Assembly (NCBI GenBank): GCA_029964075.1
Contig: CM057145.1
Coordinates: 1,922,001-1,986,000, forward strand
Origin: Patiria pectinifera
Lineage: Eukaryota; Echinodermata; Asteroidea; Valvatida; Asterinidae
Length of the DNA stretch: 64,000 nucleotides
Reading direction: 5' to 3'
The translations under genes and the position numbers were made by a program. Below the pieces are notes generated by a model that was given only the letters and a program-made list of their open reading frames with translations, was not told the DNA's origin and searched no databases. Below, one piece after another: positions 42,288 to 55,100 of this stretch; positions within the stretch are counted from its first letter, which is position 1, and every line of letters begins with the position of its first letter.

Positions 42288-42806
42288 AAAGGAAATATAC
42301 ATCATTTGCTTTTGCTGCAATTTTCAGAAACAGATGGAATTGGGGAGTTGGAAATATATAGCAAATGTAGTTACACTGACTTTTTTGAGGATTTGGGTTC
42401 GAAAATGCTATAAAAACCAAGAAAAACAATCATTTTCCTGTAGTCTGGTTCCCTGACTCCATATAAGAAGAAACAGAGCAGTTTACATACATTGGGGAAT
42501 TGTAAGGTCAGGGAACCAGTCTAGCGGGCTTGTACCCGTTCATAGGTGTGTAATCGATTGCAAACAAGTGCGATGGTCAATTGAAGCCAGTATTTGAAAA
42601 AAAGCCAGTTTTTTTTCCAACGCTGGTCGGCCGACCAGCGTTGGAAATTTTTACAAACTACCAATTTCTTGAAAATGACAGTATACCAGGTGCCATGATT
42701 TTACAGGATGCTTTACACTGTCATTCACTAACAGTCCATTAAGGTATTTCAAAATGATTTGGTAGTTTTATTTTCTGATGTTTGCAAATGTTGTATTTTC
42801 CCTTTA
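42288..42806 (+). repeat. Dispersed repeat I, fullest copy, with a nested mini-MITE
   Basis: Inverted ends TTAAAGGAAATATACATCAT and ATGTTGTATTTTCCCTTTAA. The centre includes the palindrome CAACGCTGGTCGGCCGACCA. An 82-bp foldback with AGTCTGGTTCCCTGAC ends occupies 42442-42523. Between 41530 and 42287 I see nothing else. Confidence 0.75.
42442..42523. repeat. 82-bp foldback with AGTCTGGTTCCCTGAC ends
   Basis: Left AGTCTGGTTCCCTGAC and right GTCAGGGAACCAGTCT, nested in repeat I. The copy of repeat I at 21845-22333 carries the left end at the same place, so the insertion predates spread of that repeat. Confidence 0.7.
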
Positions 42807-43082
42807 AAAAGTATATGCACGCTACCCAAATGAATAAAAGTCATTATGATAATAGAATATAAAAAGAAATAAATGTTACGATATTTATGTATTGTTAGTT
42901 TTGTTACATTTTTTAGTATTTGACTGGTTAAATATGTTCACCCCTCTAAAAATCAATGTTGACGAAAAACACTATAAAGCTGAATGAAATAAAGGCCAGT
43001 AAACAAAAGGTTTCGGGTCACACACCGGCATTGATACACTGCATGTAGGCTACTGAAGTATACAGTAAAAATATGACGAGAT

Positions 43083-43127
43083 TCAGTAGAAGAAATCGTC
43101 TCTCCTTTCTTGATCCATTTGACGCAT
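43083..43127 (-). CDS. MAM gene, terminal coding exon
   Basis: Phase 0 from AAAAAG, reading MRQMDQERRDDFFY then TGA. The C-terminus F-F-Y has hydrophobic residues at positions 0 and -2, as in class II PDZ ligands, which is only a possibility. The 3' UTR runs to lower coordinates and its poly(A) site was not pinned. Confidence 0.7.
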   Translation of the reverse strand: MRQMDQERRDDFFY

Positions 43128-46100
43128 CTTTTTAAAAAGAAAAATATAGAAAATAATTGCAAAATAAAAGTTCAGTTAAATACTCAGAACTGATCGTTCA
43201 TATAAAATGTGACAGCACAAACACATTTCTACCATCAATCCGATTACATGTCCTACATGTTTTAAACTAAAAGCCAGTAGGAGTTGTTGAACCCTGACCT
43301 ATGTGTTTGAAAAAATAAAAGGGTGTACTTACCAGTGCTGGGCCGGGTATCATGTATGGAGATGTACTGGGAGGCCCCGAGAAGCCGTCCTCTCTACGAT
43401 AGTTAGTACTATAGTCATAGGCGCCATAGAATGCGCGTGCGTCGTCCATTGATCCATCGTCCATTGCCTGCATTGCCATGAAAAACAGGACAAAAAGTGT
43501 TAGTGCCACTTAGTAAGTGCCACTTCATATAAAAAATATCCCTTAGAGAAATACAACACTTGTGTCTTACAAAGTTCAAAGTTTTATGATCGGAAAAATA
43601 CTTTGTATACATTAGGTTCACAAACGAAATGAGCTGGAAAATCACATTAGAAGTGAATAATTATAAGCCAGTTTGGTATTCCAACTGCGCAAGTGCACAC
43701 ATGTGGATAAACCTTTCATCGTATGCGTGCAAGAGCATAGCGGGGTACCAACCAAAGTGAAGAGATCATCGTGAAGTATAACATTTTGCAAAAAACAAAA
43801 GTGGACAGCGAAGTGTTTTATAGTGTTTTGTGTGTCAAAACTTGTGTGCGAACGAAAGTTCAATCTCTTTTCCATTGCACGAAAAAAATGCACAGACTGC
43901 AGATTTGGTTACCATGTCCTCCATAGCCTGGTATGCATTTATTTGCCGCGGTTATTCCGAGAAAGACAAATCGTCGAATCTTGCTGTGTACCAGACTATT
44001 TTGGAATACCGAACTGGCTTATTGGTAAGCCCTCCATTTACATAATGCAAACAAGCCATCGTGATTCGGCTTGTTGCGTGTATATTGAACATGCTTACCA
44101 AGACGGTGCGGGGCATGATAGCAGGACGAGTCCAATTCCTCACTCCGTAACCATAACGCTCTCTGGCATGGTCCATATCCTATTTGGAATAGATGGACAG
44201 AATTTACACACACTAGTTACACAATGATACAATATTAGAAAGCATTTCGGTCATACAACTTATAACTGAACATATTTGAGTGAAACTTGATTGGTCTTTT
44301 TTTTGTAATTATTAAGCGATTGTCTGACTTTAGAACAAGTACTAGAACATTCAGCGTATTTGGTACTTTTGTGCGTTGGACATTACAAACAACCGAGTCG
44401 TATCATAACAGATGTAGTAATGATCAGACAGTGACCCATGCTTGATTCAGTATTTGAGACTTTATAGATTCCTTCCTGAGCTGTTTTTGTGGGTTTTTGT
44501 CCAATTACAGTCGATTAAAAATTAGACGTCATACTAAACTGACAGACAAAGTTCCATATCTCTATTACCTGTTGTGCTAAACGTTTGCGTCGTTGAACAT
44601 CATAGAGGCTTTCAGAGCGATTTGCCATGATGAAGCACATGCACATCGCCACAACAATGCAGCATAACAGGATTGCCCCGACTGTACTGGCAATGGCAAT
44701 GATTCCACCGTTGGCAAGTCCATCTGTTATGATAAAATCAATGGGAAAGATTGCCCTTTACTATTAAATGACGCAACGAGAAAATAGCCGACTTAATTTG
44801 GGACATTCAATGTATTAAGATTATACCGGTACTGTTCACATTCCTATGTGTTGTTCGTAGAAGTTAGTACAAGACACACACCGAGCTCGCGTCTAGAGAT
44901 GAACAATTACACTAATTAGCCGTTGAGTAAAATGCAGTTATGAAATATATTCTTGTTCAACCAGTATGAAGCGGCTGTTTCATGTCATTTTTGCATTGAC
45001 GTACAGAGCAAACATTTCGCACCTGTTTCCTCGCAATTGGTCCCGCTGTAACCATCCGTACACCTGAGAAATGATAACGATTTCAATACATTAATCATTA
45101 CAAAGATTTATAAGAATTTAAGTTTACTTACAAATATTAAAAATCCTCGACTCAGTGACTTCCCTGTCTAATTTAGGTAGCCTCTAAATTGAAAATATGT
45201 TCAAATCATAGCCCCATTTATATATCAGACGACCTTTGACGACATCAGACACGTATTACGAAGCCATTGGATACATTTTCCTAGTTTTAAGTGCACCACG
45301 TGTTCACATATTGTTTTTTTAAGATTTGCAGGACTTACTCGCACGTGTACACATAATCTGGGAAACTTCCAATTTGTGTACAAACACCTCCGTTTTTACA
45401 ATGATATTCCGGACAACCGTCAGTGGGAGCTGTTTTAAGAAAACAAATCATCAAAATGAACTTAGGAGTTGTAAAAGCGTCATTATTACGTTTTAATAGA
45501 CAGTCACTTCCACGAACGTTAGAGCGTGTAGAATAAGAACGCCAGCTCAATTTACGGAGCTAGTTGTAGACAAAATATTCCTTCAAATTTGTACCAGACA
45601 CTTCATTAGCAGATTTGTTTTTGGCAAAATTAGTATGTTGTATGTTTTAATGATTAAAGGATTCCGAAAAAGCACCAAAAGTTAACTAATTGTTTAATGA
45701 TGTCCTACTATAGTGGCTATAAAAAGACAGGCATTGTTTACGTTAATGTCGTTAATTATTTCACGTATGTAGTGAATGCTGAATTAAACCGTCAGAAAAG
45801 ACTTGTAAAAAGCCTATTTGATTCGGGATAGAAGATTCAAGTAGAAATAGAGGGGGGACGAACAAATGCTTTTCCTTTACGTTGCAAAAAGCAAACAAGC
45901 AAAAAACGAAAACGAAACAAATGAACGAAAACAGCAGCTTTGAAACATTTTAGTTTTGGTTTAAATTGAAGTTTGCTCGGGAGCGTATTGGACCTAAGTT
46001 TCAAAGGATGACAGAATCATCGATGTGTCAAGTTTACTTCAAATATGACCAAACATATTCAACACATACCTGTCACGACTGTGCCCGACTGATCAATGGT

Positions 46101-49100
46101 GAGTGAGTTGTCGATCTGTCCGTTATTGGCCGTCGCGTCGCCGTGAAGCACTTCTCTGATAGTTTCACTCTCAATGACGGAGTTGACAGGGAATCGGGCC
46201 ACACCGTTCACCAACAAACTCCCGTCACGAAAAGAGGTCACTTCATAGTCCACTACATTGGATGTCCTAGGTGACCTGCGGAGGGCTGCAATCACCTATT
46301 GAGTAGAGAAGCACCGTCAAGCAAGAGTACAACATTACAAAACATCAAATTATGCATCTTCAGAAAGAAAATCACAGCTACTTAGCCTCTAATGAACAAT
46401 AAATGTAGGAATAGCATGTGACCTATCCCCCCAAAAATATTTGCTTCAAATTAAAATTGCCATGTTGCAGTAAAGTTAAAGCTAATAATGTACTAACCAA
46501 CGGATAATGTTTCACCAACCTATAATGTATCACAAATTGACCGATGATTAATGTATAGTAACCGATAATGTAACAAAGATTGACTGATAGTGTAATGAAT
46601 TAAGGTACTTTATCAGTCATTTTTGTTAGATTATCGGTTGGAACCAATAATGTAATACCAATTGACTGATAGTGTAGTATATTTTACCACCTTTTCGGTA
46701 TTATTTTGTTACATAATCGGTTAGTGATACAATATCGGTCAAGTCTAGTGATACGTTATCTGTTGGTTCAATGCAAAAACTGTGGTAATAATTTAACTGG
46801 TATCTATATAGGATATACAACACAAATTTAAATTTAGCACCAGATGGTCTGTATAGATATATTTAATTTTTTTAACTGCAGTTTTTTGCAGTGTTAAAGT
46901 TATATCAGTTAGCAAGTACAGTAAGCAAGGCCAGCATTTTGAAGGAGTGGGTCTTTCATCCCATTTCATTGGTTGACTGTTTATTCATTGTCACACAACT
47001 TCAGACCTGCGGGATTTTCGAATGCCATTTCTCGATTAACAGCTTTACTACTTCAAGTAAGTTGGTGGTTTGTTTTTCCGTTACTGCAGTTGGTACCCTT
47101 AAATGTTATGTACATATCATTGGAAAGCTCCTGTTCGGCAGAATGCAAATAAATAAATCTCTCAATTCAGGGATTTACCACAGTGCGTGCCCAAGAGTTA
47201 ATATAATTTGTTTATAAGGCGGCAGAACTCTATGCACCTACTATAACAAATTAGCTCAATTTGTCTACTGACACTCATTCAACTGGGCCATGTTTTGTCG
47301 ACCGTAAACTAGATAAAAGGGACTCGACATGGCAAACTCTTTGTGGCGCACTGCATATTGTAGATCGCCCGAATTTGGATAAAAATCTGACTTAAGCTCA
47401 TTTTGTGATGACGGTTATGACACATCCAGCAGAGCACAGCACTTGACAAATCGTGAAATTTGCGGCAACAGATTTATAAATATTGGCCAGAAAGGACTTC
47501 TGTCATAAATATACATTGGACCATTTTACTTGGGGGAAATTAACCAAATGTGTTACAAATCAAAACCATGTTTGATCAATGTTGTTGTTATACTGAATAA
47601 TTAGTTTATAATACTAATACAAAGCTGTATTGTTTACTTACTGCATTGCGAACACATACTGCTCGTTCACGGAATAGTTGCGAGGTACTGTCCCTGAGTT
47701 GTTCATTGAAAACCGCAGGCTGACCGCACAGTTCAAGAACCAGTAACTGTGTGCCGAACTGCAAGAGACCTGTTACAGCAAAATATATCCGGCTATTTAC
47801 ACAGTAACTCTCAAGTAACTCTGTGCCGAACTCCGACAGCCCTGTTTGGACTAGAGAACATGCGGACTATTGAACCTTCGGACTACCGGGCGGACAACAT
47901 TTACGACTACCCTGGTTTGACCTGGTTAGAGAAGATGGCTTAGTGTCGTACCTCCAGAAGCTGACGTTACGCTGAGAGTTGACAACTCCCCGAGTGGTGC
48001 TCCTGCTGTGGATAGTCCATCACTTGTTAAAGTGTGCGCCGTTGTTGGCAGCTGACCCGGCAGACCGGTTGTGGCAAGCTGATCGACCGGTGGGTCTGTT
48101 GAAGGGGATGCTTGGCTGGTGGTGTCGATTGGTGATCCTGTGGTTTGTTCAATCAATTGATGAGTTGCGGATACCCCAACAGTGGATTCTGGTCTAGTGG
48201 ATGCTTGGTCGACGAACACATCCGTTGTTGCCATCCCACCTTCTTGGTCAGTAGTGGATTGCTGGATTGTTGCCTCGGCAGTGGGAGTTTGGTTGATCGA
48301 GGACTCTGTTGTTGTAATCCCACTCTCTTGGTCAGTAGTGGATTGCTCGACTGTTGCTTCTGCAGTGGAAGTTTGGTCGGTCGAGGCCTCCGTTGTTGCC
48401 ACATCGCTCCTTTGGTCAGTAGTGGATAGCTGGATAGTCGTTACTTCTGTGGTTGGTGTTTCTTCTGTAATAACGTTAATGTAAATATGTCGGTTTTTTT
48501 TGTTAAAACTTGTAGTCATACAAGACCATACAGACCAAATTTGGCTGAATTTTACAGAAATTCTAACCAAACCAACATCAACCCAATTTCGAGTTAATTG
48601 CAGTTTTCAACCTTTTTGGGGTAAATGAGCCAAGGCAATTTTTCAGTGTAAAGACCCATTACATATTTCTGATTACATATGAATGTCAATATGTTTTTCT
48701 GATATGAGATTGTAACACTCCTTGAAAAATGGCAACATTTTAAATAAGGGTTCTGCTTATTACCTATTGGAATAAATTTGAAAAAAAAAAATTGTTTGAA
48801 GTCATTGTTAATTATACTTGAATGGTTAATTACAAAATACCAACACCCACGTAACACCAGACCTTCATTGTTACAACTTGCTGAACCTCAAGAAACCCCC
48901 TTTTTAAGTGGGCCTATGGGAAGCAAAACACCAAACAGTGCCAACAAAAACAGAAACGAAAAGTATACCTTCGACCAATGCTATTCCCACGTCATCGATT
49001 GCGATATCTGACAGAGCCGTCGGGCCACGAACTGCTTGGAAAGCTATTCTGAAGCTTGACGTCACTTCCGACAGAACCTCGTGCTGGATCCAGCTGGGGT

Positions 49101-52100
49101 CACCTAGCCCTCCGCCGGAAGTGAAGAGAAGGTCGCCCTCGGATAAACTCCCATTTTCTGGGGTTTTGAAGACATCTAAACGACCTGCAAATTTCAATGA
49201 TGAAGTCAAAATGCAAAGCGAACATTAATCTAAAAAAAAAAGGTGACATAATTCGGCCGTTTTAAAATGCATTGCGCCACCAAGAGTTTGCCACGGAGAG
49301 TCTATTTTTTTGTAGGTTTACAGTCGGCAAACCATGGCCCATTTGAATGCGTGTCAGTAGAAAGCTTGGCTAATTTGTTATTGATTGGGGCATAGCGTTT
49401 TGTCACCTTACTAAAACACCATATTGACAAAAAGAAAAGAAAAGTACAAACAGATACTCGAATCATACGCTTACGAAACTACTGACCGGAAAAAGCATGA
49501 ACACTTTCAAATGTCCCTCGCTGCAAATTTGTCGACCGTCTCCCACAATGCACTAGGAAAAATGAACTGTCCATGACAAACTCTTGGTGGCGCACTGCAT
49601 TGTGAAACGCCCGAACTTTAATGGTATATTGCTGTGGTATGATTAAAGGGTAGATTCGAAGGAGTTGTCACACTATATTATTCTTCAAGGAAACAGAAAC
49701 AACTTCTTTGCGGCAAACAACCATGTAGAGCAAAGAGAGCTTCCCAAAGGTTCTGTAGCGACACGTAATTAAAATATTTTTGTCCGTTTGGCTGACCATA
49801 CTTGCGTTGTACTTTGGAGACACATGTCGCTGCACAAACAAACGCACATGTATGTACAAATCGCCATCTTTGTCATCGTTGCATTCAGAAGAGTTAGTAC
49901 GTCAATTTCATAAATTTTTCATCATTTTTCATCGTGTTATACTGTATATATTTTCGTCATTGTCTTTAGTAAATATTTTCACCCATTTCGTCTTTGTCAA
50001 CTGTACATAACTGTTTGTCTCCGTGAGTGTTATTTCTGCCATATTCGACGGGAATAAAACCCGAGCTGTGATTCACCGAACGCACGGCTCCGACCAGGTC
50101 GCGGTGCACCGCCATCGGACTATACCACGCTGCAGCCCTCGATCATCGGACAGGCGTAGACATCAGTCATCAGAGGTGAGTCGATGTTGGCAGTTAACCT
50201 TAGATACCCCACCGTTTTTAATGGTAAAGGGGGGTCTCAGTGAAGGCGTGCCTTCCTGCCCTGCTTGTGGGGTCCAGGGCATGCCCCCGATTTTTTGAAA
50301 TCTACCAAAACCTTCTCCCATTCTAAGGCAATCCGAGAATGAAATTAGGAACTCTAGCATTCCAGGTTTTATTTGTTGGCCCCATTTTCTGTATCATAAC
50401 AGTAGTCAGCTGTTGGACGGGGATGAAGGGGAAGGGGGGGGGGGCTGGTTCTACATCCGCTACCGATATAGAACCTATCACCTGCTAAATATGAAAGGGA
50501 ATGAAAGATATTCCTACCTAGTCCACTGCCGTACATGTGATACCAGAAGCTGAAGGTCACGTTGCCAGTATGTGTCACAACAGGACTAAGTAAGACAGCG
50601 GTATCCCCCTCAGAGGAAAAGTTCCCGTCTAAGTAGAGATAGGATCCACCTAATTCCACAAAATGACCAATGGAAAGGAATTTAACGATGTGCGCAATGT
50701 CCACAATTCTGGTGTTTAACAATGCAGTGCGCCCACCAAGACTTTGCCACGAAGAGTCCATTTTTAATTTTACGGTCAACAAAACACGGTGAATTTGAAT
50801 GAGTATCAGTAGTGAACATCAGCTGAAATGTTAGGGATTGGGGAATAGCGTTCTGCAGCCTTACAAAAACACCATATTGATAAACTTAAAGAAAAGGGCA
50901 AACAGATGCTTGAACCACGCTAACAAAACTACTGACCGGCAAAGCTAACAACTTTCAAATGTCACGCACTGCGAATTTGTCAACCTTCTCCCTCAATGCA
51001 TTGGGACAAAAATGCACTCTCCGTGGCAAACTCTTGGTAGCGCATTGCATTGTGAATTGGTTTGATCGAATTTAGATCCACTATTTGGTTGGTATTAAAA
51101 ATACCATATTTCACAAAATATGGAAAATGTCTTAAATACGAAAATCTGGTATAATACAGTTTCTTCGTCCCGCCTCAATCATTAGATTGATATTTTGTTT
51201 ATAAAGGCGTACTTTTTAACAGTATTTGTGTCGACTTGAGCCTATTTTTTATCGGTTGGGTCACATAGGCTTAATTAGTATAATGACGGAGTCGGGACGA
51301 AGTGATTACAATATTAGGGGGGGAGGGAGGGGGAGGGGCTTGGGCTGGTACCATTTTCCAAAATAGGGGGCGCTCTTCAAAACCGGCCATTGTGCGCAAA
51401 CTACGCATTGTGTGCCCATTTTCAAGGCTTATTGTAAGGGTTTTGGGGCTTTCATCTTCCTCGTTCATATCAGAACTCTCTATTAATGATGTGCATCGGG
51501 TCAGGTTGACAAGGCCAAACCGAACCGACATGTTAGAGATATAAACCGAATCTGAACCGAAACCGATCTTAACTCCCTTAAACCGACCCGACCCGACCCA
51601 ACAAAAAAATACGGTAAAACGGACCCGAACCAGACCCGACCCGACCCGGAAAAAACCCGAATATTTGGCTGGGACTAAGTGATCACTTTTTTGTGCCTGT
51701 CCTTATCCACGTGGCATGAATTCTTTTGCAAAAACATCGTCTCTCTCTCTCATACTCAGTGGGTTGATATGATCGAGAAAAAAATCCGCTTATTGAACTA
51801 AATTAAAACTAATCTTACTTCCAGTAGTGTGATCAGATTCAGGTCCAGTGCCAGCTGTGACGGTATCTCCAATCTCCATGAGCCAGTTCGTATCATCGTT
51901 TTGCGACTGCAACCATCCACATAACGAACCTTCTTCAAAAGTGCAGTTAAAGTTTGTATCTCCTGTGAATAAAAAGAAGATAAATGCAGCGTAAAGCCCG
52001 GTTCATACTTCACGCGAAAGCATGTGCGAAGCGAAATTCATGTCGTCAACAATGGTGGACGCGCTCCGAATGTATTGTTGACGTCACGCTTTCGCGTGAA

Positions 52101-55100
52101 GTATGAACCGGGCTTCAGTAAAAAAAAAACTAAAAAAAAACACCCAAATGTCGGGACCATTGTTTTAGTGAAGTTCTGTATGTGGCACTTTCCAAATCTA
52201 GGATATAAACGCCGAATGCATAAGCTTTTTTTGAGAACCAGAAACACAAACATTGAAGTGTTCTTTTCAGCAAAACGAACACAAATCACATTCAGATGTG
52301 TGTGAATTGTTATCGTTTTGCTGAAAGAACGCACACTTGATCACTGTGATCCGTGGATCAAACTTTAAAACGGTGGTTGTGTTTACAATTCCGTGGGATG
52401 TAAATAAGTGATTTGAATGATTTTTGTACTAAAGTAAAGCACATGAACTGGGCTTTTATTTCCTAGATTTCAAAAGTGCTTCATACAGAACCTCACTAAA
52501 ACAATAGTGCCGACATTTGAGTTTCGTTGTGTTTCTACCCATCCTGTATATCTGTTTGATATGTTTCAACAACTACGATCAACGCATACGTGAGATACAC
52601 TTTTCGTCGAGATATGACGATATTCTTAAGTTCGCTTAATACCATATGGCTTGTTGCCAAATGGAGCCACGGTAAGGAAGAGGCGTCGATATTAAGTTCC
52701 AAGAGGAGCCCACGGTAGTGAAAAGGTTAACACAGCTAGATTTCCTCTTTCCCCGTTGCAGAAATTGTTTTCCAGCTTAACTCAATTTAATTTAATTATA
52801 AAATCTGCCGCACTTAAAATAAATAATTATGTTCCTCCGAATGTGCTATCAGAGATCAGTAGTCGTGTACCAAGCAATTAAAATACACAAATACAAAACA
52901 AGGACTTCAAAACTTCAAAAAATGTTAAGGAATATATAAAACGAAACAACGTGTATCAAATCAATATCTCAATATCGTTATTTTCATTATACAAACAAAT
53001 CCCAGCACGATCTAAAAGTTGGACACACAAAAATGAGGCAGTTAACTCAATATTCTATGGTTCATTGTGGCTTAAGCAGCCTTATTTTTGATTTTCTTGG
53101 CTAAGCAAAATAAATTGGGTATAACTTTGCTTGTAAAACCAGGGTATATAGCCAAACTGCCGTTCAGTTTCACAAGCCCAGGGAATACAACATTGTGTCT
53201 TGCGGCAAACCTTGGGGCCACCTTTACAGGTTGGATAAATTATTTGAAGCCAATACTATGGCCTCAAATCGATTAAATCAAATCATATGAGTCAAATAAT
53301 GTATTTCTTACTTTCACACAAACCCATCCGCAGGTTGATGTCATCGATCGCTATATCACCATCAAGTCCTCCGTTGCTTGTTGCTTTGAAGTAAAAACTA
53401 ACATGAGAAGTTACACTTCCAATGTCGACCAGCCCATGAAGCCATCCCCTCCTTCCTGTCTGTCCCCCTCTCGCGCCGAAAACCTCCATGGTGCTGTTGT
53501 ACGCATACGCCTGAAGCACACCTTGAAAATATAATAGTTAAGTATTTGATTGACGTACAACGAGTAAAGTATATGGTGCTTAAAGAGGTTGTGGAATGCT
53601 CGAAGACATTTCCGTCATTGTTTGGGTATATGTAGCCTAAGGTGTGATGAAATAAAAACGACTATTGTTTCTCGAACGTGCAATTTGTGTAAACGTCGTC
53701 GTTGCGGGCAGCAAAACAAAAACAGTAAAATCGTGACGTGACTCGTTGCTGCCCGCAACGACGACTTTTACAATAAATTGCACTCGAAACATTAATGTTG
53801 TCGTTTCTCTGGTTTATAAAGCTTAACGCATGTCTTGCCTGTTCACATTTTATGTGAACGTATTCGCACCAAACATAGACAGGTCTAGTCACAGACGCCC
53901 GTGTTTGGTTTTATATAATATTCGTTAATACCTCAGACGATTTACCCATTATAATTGGAAGAGAGCCCGTCACGTGGCCGGTTTTAAACGGTTGACAAGG
54001 ACATGGCTGGCTGGTCCTTAACACTTGTCCAGTGTCACATGAATTGTTGACTCCTATAAAATCAGGTGCTAGCATCGTTTTGTGCATTGGTTGAACGTTC
54101 ACAATCCTCACGTAGGCATGTGAAACACTACTAGTGAGTCAACATTTCATTGCACTACATTTTAATGTTTTTACTCGAATTCTCCATTAAGAACCTGTTC
54201 ATGTGCTATTACTCGTACTTGTACTCAGAGGCACAAGTACTCAGACTCGGCTTTACAGAATGTGCACTTGAAGGTCGAATAATAATAATAATAATAATAC
54301 TAACACGATTTATAGCGCGCATTTTCGCAAGTATCAATGCGCAACTAAGAATAACTCCAGAAGACAAGTTACAGGTTATGTGGAGAGAACAGATCAGTTT
54401 TCAGTCTGCCCTTTAAGTTGTCAAGAGAACTGATGTTGCGGATGTTGTGTGACAAGGAATTCCAGCATCGGGGACCAGACACTGAGAAGGCCCTGTCCCC
54501 TGCCTTTTTGAATGTGCGTGGAACTCTAAGGTTGTTACTGGAGCGGAGGCCACTACGGCTGGGTGCATTAAGGTTGAGTGATTCCATTATGTACTGCGGC
54601 ATTGTGTTATGCAGTGCTTTGTGCATGAAAACTGCTGTTTTGAAGTTGATGCGTTGTCTAACTGGTAACCAATGTAATTGTTGAAGGAGTGGAGAGGCAT
54701 GTGTGTATTTGGTCGAAGTACTTGGACTAGGGTACTGTACTCGTTCTCAGTGGACAAAGTACTCAGATGTTCGTGGTACTACTTGGTAGTTCGGTACTCG
54801 GCAGTATTTGGATAAAGATACTCGACTACAACACTACCAATGTGCCCCACCCATCTTAAAGCAGGCACCTAAATGTCCCTTCAAATTGGATCACAGTTAC
54901 GCTACCTGTATTCAAGCGATGCCCTCAAAATGGAATAAACAAAGAAGATTGGTATATTACCTATATATCGCCCGTACATGCTGTACCAGAAACTAAGGCA
55001 AAAGTCTACTCCATCCTCCTCGTTAACTTCCACCACAGGACTGTCAATTATGGGCGTGTCGTTCCGAGTCGAAACCTTAAAGTAAAGATACCTTCCGGTT

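Noticed and set aside
43823-44227. 134-codon plus-strand frame
   Set aside because: Antisense to a MAM-gene exon and intron, with no domain and no splice support.
48145-48484. Plus-strand frames of 94-100 codons rich in Val, Ser, Trp and Cys
   Set aside because: Antisense shadow of the Thr/Ser stalk exon.
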